Source of the DNA: a virus
Reading direction: 5' to 3' (one strand)
IMG/VR virus record: IMGVR_UViG_3300008108_007099
Coordinates: 1-64,000 of that record
DNA length: 64,000 bases
The notes beneath the pieces are model-generated. The model was given only the letters and a program-made list of their open reading frames with translations. It had not been told where the DNA came from and did not search any database. This document shows positions 1 to 10,600 of this stretch, piece by piece. Numbering within the stretch: the first letter of the stretch is position 1; every line of letters starts with the position of its first letter. The translations under genes and the position numbers were made by a program.

Positions 1-1
1 C

Positions 2-1522
2 AATGAAAGGCTGCTTCCAGACGATAATCCGCAAAATGTTATAGACCAGCTTGCGGATGCTACCGTTTGGATGCCATATTACCCTTGGCCACTTAAAAAC
101 GGCGAATATTTTACTTTATACGGAAGCGAAGCTGTAAAGTTATATCAAATGATACCGCAGTTAAATACTACTGCGACATTAGAAACTATATATATTGGAC
201 CACCTATTATACAGGGCGAACCTCCTAAATATATTGCCCTAAATACACAACAAAACATGGCTGTAGTGCCATTATTCCCCGCAACAAATGGTTACGATTT
301 CCAAAATACACCGGCAACTCTTACTGACATAAATATTGGATTCACGCAAACTGATTCTAATCCACAACTTGTTTTCACTACTGTAACAAACAACAGCTCT
401 ATTCCAATGATAGTAAATATCAATGGAACTATTTATACAGTAACAACCGGTCAGACTTTCAATAATACTACATTGTTGAATCAGAATGAAACTGTCAAAA
501 TAACAAGTCAGACTTCAGGAATATTCACTCAAGGGCTAGTTTTCGGCACAGTAGCTGTTTCGCCTTTGCCAAGTCCTACTGCAACACCTTTGTTTAGTGC
601 AAGTCCTACTCCAACTCCCAGTGGTACAGAACCTACTGCCACGCCAACTCAAAGCCCATCAAATACTGCTTCTCCTACACCAACAAGAAGCCCAACCCCC
701 ACACCAACTGGATCTCCAACCAATACCCCTTCGCCGACAAATTCCCCTAGCAACAGTCCTTCGCCTACCCCAAGCAGTACGCCGATTGTACAACCACAAG
801 TTATAGCACTTGGTTATAATCAAGGAGTAGAAGTTTATAGTTTTGACGCTGGAAGTACCTATTCGTTGAAAAATCCCGGCACAATGCCGTGGTATGATGT
901 TACATACAATTCAGATTTAGATGAATGGACTGCAGTAACTACAAGTGGAAAGATTTTTTACAGTTTAGATGGTGTAAATTGGGTTCAAGTTTTTAGTAAT
1001 ACAAATTATAGTTTTAGAGACGTTTGTTTTGGCTATACAAGTTTAAGCACACCCATCACCATAGTTTTGGATTACAATGGAAATGTAACATATAGCACTG
1101 ATAACAGAACTTGGTCCACACCAGTTAATCTCGGCATAGGCAATCTGAAGACCTGTGTTTATTCCAATGGCAATTTCGTTATTTTGCCAGCCAATGGCAC
1201 AAAAACCATGCGCAGCACGAATGGAGTCACATGGACTGCGGGTGCTAATTTGCCTGCTTCTGGTGGATGGAATGGCGCGGCATCTGATCCAGCTACAAAC
1301 AGGATTGTTGGACTGCTTTATGGCTCTACAACGGCTGTTTATTCTGATAATTACGGCGTTAGTTGGACTACCGCGACTTTACCAGCAGCAGCAACTTGGG
1401 AAAACGTTGTATTTACAGGTTCAACTTTTGTTGCGGCTGCAAGTCAGGGCACGCCTGCTGTAGCAGTTTCTTCTGACGGTGCAACTTACCGCCTCCGACT
1501 CCCGCGCCAACCGCAACAGTAG
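2..1522 (+). CDS. N-terminal part of giant adhesin: PT-rich linker plus BNR-type propeller (5' partial, frameshifted 3' end)
   Basis: The frame is open from base 2 with no stop upstream of the first ATG (71), so the gene starts before the window. Residues encoded by about 2-550 form an unrecognised beta-rich head. Bases 560-790 encode a Ser/Thr/Pro linker of PTPTPS type. Bases 795-1488 encode repeated Asp-box/BNR-like motifs ([28 protein letters not shown]), as in sialidase-type beta-propellers, usually a carbohydrate- or protein-binding surface. The frame then reads into arginine-rich nonsense ([11 protein letters not shown]) and stops at 1522, while the -1 frame continues a perfect PT linker into the next reading frame. 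It is therefore probably the front half of the same protein as 1618-12846. Virion adhesin is inferred from architecture and the phage neighbourhood. Confidence 0.75.
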   Translation, partial: NERLLPDDNPQNVIDQLADATVWMPYYPWPLKNGEYFTLYGSEAVKLYQMIPQLNTTATLETIYIGPPIIQGEPPKYIALNTQQNMAVVPLFPATNGYDFQNTPATLTDINIGFTQTDSNPQLVFTTVTNNSSIPMIVNINGTIYTVTTGQTFNNTTLLNQNETVKITSQTSGIFTQGLVFGTVAVSPLPSPTATPLFSASPTPTPSGTEPTATPTQSPSNTASPTPTRSPTPTPTGSPTNTPSPTNSPSNSPSPTPSSTPIVQPQVIALGYNQGVEVYSFDAGSTYSLKNPGTMPWYDVTYNSDLDEWTAVTTSGKIFYSLDGVNWVQVFSNTNYSFRDVCFGYTSLSTPITIVLDYNGNVTYSTDNRTWSTPVNLGIGNLKTCVYSNGNFVILPANGTKTMRSTNGVTWTAGANLPASGGWNGAASDPATNRIVGLLYGSTTAVYSDNYGVSWTTATLPAAATWENVVFTGSTFVAAASQGTPAVAVSSDGATYRLRLPRQPQQ

Positions 1523-1617
1523 CCGCAACTGCTACACCAGCTCCATCCAGCACAGCTGCAACACCTACGCCAAGTCCTACCACAGCAAATTGCTTAGCAC
1601 TCAATATTGAAAACAAC

Positions 1618-4600
1618 ATGACAAATACGCCTATATCAGGCGGATATTCATTTGTAACTTTGGCAATGACGCCCGGTGACTCTGCAACTTCTGCATATGA
1701 CGTGCTTTGTTCTCCGACTGATGTACGTATTGTAGGAACCGCAGTTGGTACTGCCACTGTGTATACAATTGTTGGAGGAGTTCCGACCCCGTATCCATTT
1801 ACAAATACTTCATTTGACCAAATCTGGACTTTAAATACTGGGGATCAACTTGCAATTTATGTTGCAGAGCCAGACAGCGTTAGCGGAAACATTACATATA
1901 TTACGACAACACCGACTCCAACAACGACAGCCGCCACGCCAACTCCAACACCAACTGATAGTCCGTTGCCAACAACCAGCGTCACAGAGAGTCCATCTCC
2001 TACACCTAGTGAATCACCTTCGCCGACACCAACTGATAGTCCTACTCCTAGTCCTAGCATGTCCGAAAGTCCATCGCCTACACCTAGTGACTCGCCGAGT
2101 CCAACCCCAAGCGAAAGCCCAACGCCTTCCCCCAGTCCTTCTAATAGTGCAAGTCCTACACCGAGTCCTTCGCCTAGTGAAAGCCCAACGCCTTCCCCCA
2201 GTCCTTCTAATAGTGCAAGTCCTACACCGAGTCCTTCGCCTAGTGAGAGTCCAACGCCGTCCCCCAGTCCTTCTAATAGTGCAAGTCCTACACCGAGTCC
2301 TTCTCCTAGTGAGAGTCCAACGCCGTCCCCCAGTCCTTCTAATAGTGCTTCGCCCACACCGAGTCCTTCGCCTAGTGAAAGCCCAACGCCTTCCCCCAGT
2401 CCTTCTAATAGTGCAAGTCCTACACCAAGTCCTTCTCCCAGTGTGACTGAAAGTCCTACCCCTTCACCAAGTCCCTCTAATAGCGCTAGCCCAACGCCTA
2501 GTCCCTCACCTAGCGATAGTCCCACACCTTCACCAAGTCCTAGCAACAGTGCTTCGCCAACACCAAGTCCTTCTCCCAGTGTGACTGAAAGTCCAACGCC
2601 TTCTCCCAGTCCCTCTAACAGTGCATCACCAACACCAAGTCCATCTATTTCCCCTTCAGTAACTCCTAGTCCAACTCCTAGCCCATCAGCGGCACCAACA
2701 CAAGATCTATTCGTTTGGGGCGGTAATTCATCTGGACAACTAGGACTTGGAAACGTTGTCCCAAGAAGTAGTCCAGTAATATTAACGGGTGCAAATTTCC
2801 AAAACATACCATTTGGCGCTAATGCCGTTGGCGCATTGCAAGTCAATGGCGAAATGTATGTTTGGGGCGATAATACCTTCGGGCAGCTAGGATTAAATGA
2901 TACCACTAACAGAAACAGTCCTGTAGTATTAGCAGGAAGCTTTTCACAAGTTTCAATAAATAGCACCTCTGCTGGTGTAAGAAAAGACGGCACTTTATGG
3001 TCATGGGGAAATGCCGGCACCTACGGCGCTACCGCTTTAAATACTGTACTCTCCAATAGCAGTCCATTACAAATAGGAAGCAGCAGTGATTGGCTCAAGG
3101 TAGTTACCAGATATTCACCCAATACCTTAATGGCAATAAAGACTGACGGCACTCTCTGGGGCGCTGGCAATAACTCTAACGGCTGCTTAGGAGACGGCAC
3201 TACTGTAAATAGAAGCAGCTTAGTTCAGAGTGGATCTGATAATAATTGGCAGGATATTCAAGTTGGAGTTAATTTTGCTGTAGGATTAAGAAAAGATGGT
3301 ACGATTTGGACCGTAGGGGCAGGCTTATCAGGCAATCTTGGAAACAATAGTGTCGCCGACAGGTCTAGCTGGATACAAGTTGGTGCCTCCAATAATTGGG
3401 TTGCAATTAGTTGCAAACATCAACCCGTTTTGGCATTGAATAATTTGTCAGAATTGTATGTTTGGGGAAATGGAAGCACCGGTGGAACCGGCCTAAATGC
3501 AGTAACCAGTGTGTCTTCGCCAACCTTGCTCATGACAAATGTTTCTTACTTTAGCGCAGGACCGTCTTTCGGATCTGCCATTAAAAATAACAACACATTA
3601 TGGACATGGGGCGTAGGAACAAACGGAAGACTTGGCTTAAATAGCACAATAAATGTTTCTTCCCCAACGCAAGTTGGATCGAATTCTAGCTGGATAGGTG
3701 TTGAGTGCAATTTTGATACTACCATGGCATTATACACTTATTTAACTCCAGTTCCAACCGCGACTAGTACTCTCACACCAACTCCAACGCCTTCCGTTAC
3801 GTCAAGTCCTACTCCAACGCCAAGTTATTCAGAAAGTCCTACACCTAGCCCTTCACCGACACCAACCGACACACCTTCACCAACACCAAGTCCTACACCT
3901 AGTCCTTCAGCTACGGCTATGCCATTAACTTGTCCTCAAGGAGCAATGTATTTTGATGGGAGCAACGTGAGTTACCTTAGTATTCCAGATAATGCGTCTC
4001 TTAACCTAGGAACCGGAAATTTCACAATTGAGTGGTTCCAGAATATGTCCTCTAGTTCTGATGCTGATGCCCTTGTTTTCTCTGTGGGTGTATCGCCATC
4101 AGCAGTTATAGGATTTGGCATCGAACAACCAATTGGCGATCCATCAAATGCCACTATGACATTCTATGAAAACAGCGGCTCTGCTGTTGTCAATACGCTT
4201 CCTAGAAGTTACATTTTTGGCAACTGGTTTCACATAGCTATTTGCCGAGCGGCAGGGGTAATTAGATTCTTCCTAAACGGCCAGCAATTTAATTATATTA
4301 ACAGCACCTTTAATATTACTTTTGGTGGAGCACCTTTATCTATTGGTTGCGAGCTGTCTACTCCTGCAACCAATATGTTCAAAGGTAACATCACTAATTT
4401 CAGATGGATAAAGAATAATGCTCTTTACACCTCTAACTTTAGTGTTCCCGCAACTCCATTAAGCGCCGTTACTGGAACTGGATTGTTATTAGATAGTTTA
4501 ACGCCAGCAACAGTAAGCACTGATACTTCTGGGAACAATAATACTGTAAATAACAGCAATGTAATTTATACAGCTTGTAACGGCACTACTGCTACGCCAG

Positions 4601-7600
4601 TTCCAACTAATAGCCCGACACCGACAGCTACCAACGCAATCACAGCTAGTCCCACACAAACTCCTACAAATACTGTTACACCAATACCAACTGGAACGCC
4701 AATTCCTACAACATCACCGACACCAGCTGGACCTACTCCAACGCCCTTCGTGGGACCTCTAAGCTGCCCAACCACTAGCGATGGCTTTGCAACATTTAAT
4801 GCCATATTTGGAACAACTTGGATAATTGAAAATAATAATAATTATGTAGTTGGCACAGGGGATTATACAGTAGAAGTATTTGCCAATCCTTATGCTAGCG
4901 GTTCTGCCGCAATTTATTGGTCTGTCGGTGGATTCTACTTTACTATGTACTCATTCTTTGGCTCTCCTGTAGAACCAAGACTTTATTACGATGGAAGTAA
5001 TTACATAGCTTTCCCGACTATTTCTGCTGCCAGTTACCTCACCAACAGGTGGAGACATTTAGCTATAACCAGAAGTAATGGCGTAACCTATATGTGGTTG
5101 GACGGAACTCTCTGGGGTCAGTCTAGTACGGCTTATGACATGCAAGATGGAGCCAGCGAGTTGTGGATTGGCGGAAACTCAAATGATTCAATATTCTGTT
5201 TCGGCGGTCAAATGACAAACTTCCGCTACTTAGTTGGAGCGGCTGTTTATACTCAGAACTTCACGCCTTCTACGCCATTGGCCAATTTGAATGGCACCAA
5301 GTTGTTGCTATTAACATCAACAGCTCAAACAATCAATACAGACAGCAGCAGTCTAAATAAAACAGTTACATCCATAAATGGCATGATTTATACTGGCTGC
5401 AATGGAACTACACCAACACCGACTCCGAGCGTGACAAGAAGTCCAACCCCAACACCCAGTCCTTCTGCAACACCTCAAGCAGCCTTCCTGCAGTGTCCGG
5501 GTGCTAACGGATCTTATATATTTGCCGCAAGCCAGCTAGAAGTACCTTATAACAATGGTCTAACCATTGGAACAAGTGATTATACAATTGAATGCTTTAT
5601 GTATCCGACTGGATTTGGCGTACAAGGCACGCTATTTGCTTTCGGTCCATATTCCGGCGGCATATCACTAGAGTTTGTTGGATTTGGAGCACAAAAAGGA
5701 ATCAGACTTTACAGCCAATCTATTGGCGCTCAGGTGCTTGGCACTTTGACCACTAACTACTACAACCAATGGAGCCATGTGGCGCTAGTTAGAAGCTCAG
5801 GCGTTACAAGTCTTTATCTTAATGGCGCATGGCAAGGCAGCACATCGGCTTCGTATGATATCAATGACACCACCAGTTCACTGTGGATTGGAAATGATGG
5901 CAGTCTTGATAGCGGTGTAAGTTTCGGTGGAAACATAACAAGCTTCCGTTGGACTAAGGGAAATGCTATTTATACCAGTAATTTCACACCTCCATCTTAT
6001 CCATTAACAGCGCTTACCGGAACTGAATTGTTGCTAAACACAAGTTCTGCCAGTGGCATAACTACTGACGATAGTGGATACAATAGAACTGTAGTCAATG
6101 ACAATGTGAGCTTTAGCGTCTGTCCAGCAACGCCGACACCAACACAGAGCCCGAGTGTCACACCTAGCCCAACTCCTTCAGGAACTCCAAGTCCAACTCC
6201 TAGTTTCACACCGAGTCCAACTCTGAGCCCTACACCTAGTAACTCGCCAAGCCCGACACCTAGCTTTACGCCTAGTCCAACACCTAGTCCTTCTATTAGT
6301 CCGACTGTTACAGAAAGTCCAACACCGAGTCCTTCACCTTCGCCAAGCAATTCACCAACTCCCACACCAACTCCAATAGGAGGATTCTTATTCTCGACGG
6401 GAATTAATCAATTCGGGCAAATTAACTTCAATGATGATGTAAACCGATCCAGTTGGACACAAGCTGGTTCCGACAAGTGGCTAAAAGTATCAACCGGTTA
6501 TGGTATATGCACTTTCGTTAAACGATTTGATTCTACTTGGTGGGTAACAGGTTATAACCAATATGGCACTCTTGGTATTGGAACTCTTCAAGATAAGAGT
6601 AGTTATGTCCAGTTTAGTTCTAGCACTGACTGGAAGGACATATATACGAATGATTATTCTACATTCGGCGTTAAGAATGATGGCACACTGTGGAGTTGGG
6701 GTGCTGCGTATCTAAATGGCAGGGATGTGGCCTCAAGTAGCCCAATGCAGGTAAATCTGCCTTCAACTGTTAAATCATTCTCTATAACACAAAATGGCAT
6801 TTTGACGGCATTGAATGACGGCAATGTTTATGCTATAGGAATTAATAACAATTACAGATATACGGACTCTACTCCTATGTATGCTTTGTTGTCTAGTCCT
6901 ACGATGATTCTTGGTGGTGGCGTTTGGGCTAGTGCAACCAGTGGATATTCTTCTAGCCTCTTCATAAAGAATGATGGAACACTTTGGGGCGTAGGAGCGA
7001 ACGCTTATGGTATGCTATTCCAACCTTCAAGCTTCGTGCGAGCATCGACTCCAATTCAGATTAGCGTCGATACCAATTGGGAAAAAACTCAATCTATTAA
7101 TGATGGTAGCTATTTTGGATTGAAAACTGACAGTACTTTTTGGGTTTGGGGCCAAAACGCTTATGGTCAATTGGGCACAAATAATACAATTTCATATAGC
7201 AGTCCTGTTCAGGGAACTTCATTGACATGGAGGCAAGTACATGCTTGTAGCTACAATGTAGCTGGCATTGAAGCTTCTACTGGGCAGTTATATGTTTGGG
7301 GTCAAAACACTTATGGTCAGGCCGGTAATCAAAACACTAATTCTATAAGTTCTCCAACACAAGTATCCGTTTCACAAGTTAATAGCTGGGCATATGTGGG
7401 TGGCGGTTTCGGCAATTTCTCTGCTATCGGGGATTTATATCCGACTCCTACGCCTACAAGTACAGAAGCAACCTTAACACCTACTCCTTCACCAAGTGTA
7501 ACTGCTAGTCCTACGCCTAGTCCTTCGCCTTCTCCAAGTGTTACCGAGAGTCCAACACCTAGTCCTTCACCTTCACCAAGTGTTACCGAGAGTCCAACAC

Positions 7601-10600
7601 CTAGCCCCACACCAAGTCCTTCAGCAACTGTGACACCTCAATCTTTCAATATATGGGGTGCAAATTATGATGGTCCAGCAGGAAACAATTCTGTAGTCAA
7701 CTTTACCTCCCCGGTAATTTGGGCCAGCAATGTACAATACAAACAAGTTTCTTACGGTAGAACTGAAACAGCATTCATCAAGAATGATGATACATTGTGG
7801 TTATCCGGAAACAATGCATACGGTCAACTTGGCATTAATTCTACGGTAAATAAAAGTTCCCCAGTACAAGCAATTACAGGCGGTTCTTGGATATTTGCTA
7901 GTGCTGGTGCAACAGTTCTTGCAATAAAAGCTGACGGCACTCTTTGGGGATGGGGTTACAACTATTATGCAACAGTTGGAAACAGCACCAAAAACGTGTA
8001 CGTATCAACCCCTGTACAGATAAGTGCAGCAACTAATTGGGTATCTTGCACAACATCTCAGAGAACGGCATATGCTATTAATTCCCTAGGGCAGATGTAT
8101 GTTTGGGGATACAATGGCAACGGAACTTATGGCACAAATACCACAGTAGAAGCAAGCAGTCCTGTACAAGGACCAACTAATAAATCATGGTCTCAAGTAG
8201 CCGGAAGTTCTTTCGGTTCTACTATTGCCTTGGCAACGGATGGCACTGTCTGGACTTGGGGCAATAATTACAGAGGATTTTTGGGTAATAACACAGCCAT
8301 TTCTAAATCCACGCCTGTTCAAGTAGGTTCAGCTACGAACTGGGCTAAAGTAGCATCCGGTTACTGGCACGCCGTTGCTTTGAAAAATGATAACTCTTTG
8401 TGGGTATGGGGATATGGAGGCGACGGCGCACTTAGTCAAAATAATACTATTAATTACAGTTCGCCAGTACAAATTGCCGGTAATTGGCTCGACGCAACTG
8501 GTGCATATGATGCTACTTGGGGCATTAAGTCTGACAATACATTTTGGGCCTGTGGTGGAAACGGATCAGGAGAACAGCCATTTACAGGCGCAAGCAGAAG
8601 CAGCATGATTCAAGCTGGTGGCGCAGGAACTTATTTGTCGTTTGTAAAAAATATATGTGATGCTTTTGGCGGTATTGCTCGAATTTCGCCTCCTACAGCA
8701 TCTCCAAGTCCTTCTGCCACACCAACGCCAACACCAACACCTAGCGGAACCGGTCCTACACCAAGCCCGAGTGCTACCGGACCTACTCCGACTTCGACGC
8801 CTACTCCACAAACCTTTAACGTCTGGGGCGCAAATTATGATGGAACAGCAGGAAACAATTCTGTAACAAACTTTACTTCACCAGTTACTTGGGCAAGCAA
8901 TGTAACATACAAGAAAGTATCTTATGGCAGAACTGAAACTGCATACATAAAGTATGACAATACATTATGGCTGTCTGGAAACAATGCTTACGGACAATTA
9001 GGAATAAATTCCACTTCAAATAGAAGTTCATACGTTCAGGTAATTACTGGAGGAGAATGGTCTTATGTATCGTCAAATCAGGTGACATTGGCTATAAAAT
9101 CAGATGGGACCTTGTGGGGCTGGGGCTATAATTACTTTGCAAATATTGGTAATAATAGTAAGGTTTATGCATCTTCACCGGTTCAAATCAGTGCGGCAAC
9201 AAATTGGGTATCTTGCACATCTTCTCTTAGAACATCCTACGCCATCAATTCTCTAGGACAACTTTATGTTTGGGGCAATAATGGTTCGGGACAATATGGT
9301 CTCAATAATACAACTGATGCAAGCAGCCCTATTCAAGGTCCTACTAACAAATCTTGGAGTCAAGTAGCAGGCAGTTCTTACGGTTCTACTATTGCTTTAG
9401 CAACAGATGGAACCGTCTGGACTTGGGGCAACAACTATAGAGGATTTTTAGGAAATAACACAGCCACTTCTAAATCAACACCCGTACAAGTAGGCTCTGC
9501 AACAAACTGGAGTAAGGTTTCTGCTGGATACTATCATGCTGTTGCTATGACAAATGACGGATCGCTTTGGGTGTGGGGACATGGCGGTTATGGACAATTA
9601 GGTCAAAATACGGCTGTAAATGCCAGTTCCCCAGTGCAGATAGCCGGTATATGGTACGATGCAACAGGTGCAACACAAAATACTTGGGCTATAAAATCCA
9701 ACAATACATTGTGGGCATGTGGTAGCAACAGTAGCAACCAACAGCCAATTTCTGGCGCTGCAAATATCAGCAGTATAACTCAAGTTTCTGGTTCTTCTCA
9801 GTATTTGAATTTTGTTCCTGTAAACGATAACGCATTTGGCGGTATAGCAAGTATTTCAACTAGCTTACTTTCAACACCAACGCCAACTCCTTCCCCAACA
9901 CCGGCAGCTTTTGAAAGCTGGTATTTCTGGGGACAGAGCAACAATGGTCAAATGGCTTATGATAGCACAAACACGGTATTAAATTTATACAACTATTATC
10001 CAACTAGTGTTTATGATAATTTATACACTGGGACTGCTACAGTATTCATTAAGAAAGACGGCACCATGTGGGGAGCTGGTCTAAATACCACCGGCGGCTT
10101 AGGAATCAACGATATCATAAATCGTTCCAGCATGGTCCAGATAGGTTCTGGATATACAAGTGCAGCGATAGGACTAGCACAAAATTATTTCCTTAAACCT
10201 GACGGCACATTATGGGCATCTGGCACCAACAGTTCTGGTCAATTGGGCATAAATTCAGCAGTGAATGTTAGCAGTCTGGTGCAAGAATCGCTAGGTAAAA
10301 CTGACTGGGCTATGGTATCCACTGGCAATGGTGGCGCAGCAGCAATAGATACTTCAGGACGATTATGGACAGTAGGAAGTGCCAATAATGGCGCTCTAGG
10401 AAACAATACAGGCACCGGCAACAAATCTAGTTTCATACAAATTGGTGCAGATACAACTTGGTCTACGGTTTCCTACGGCAATGCCAGATGTGCAGCACTA
10501 AAGACAGATGGAACCATATGGTCATGGGGATCGAATAGTCAGGGTTCATTAGGTACTGGAGATGCTGCGTCCCGAAGCAGTCCAACACAAATTGGCATAG

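Noticed and set aside
1477-1522. Programmed -1 frameshift site
   Set aside because: No X-XXY-YYZ slippery heptamer and no evident downstream structure; an indel is the simpler reading.
1857-3020. Long minus-strand frame rich in Gly-Val-Leu (GVGLGVGL...)
   Set aside because: It is the complement of the Ser/Pro linker minisatellite; no ribosome site and no protein-like composition.
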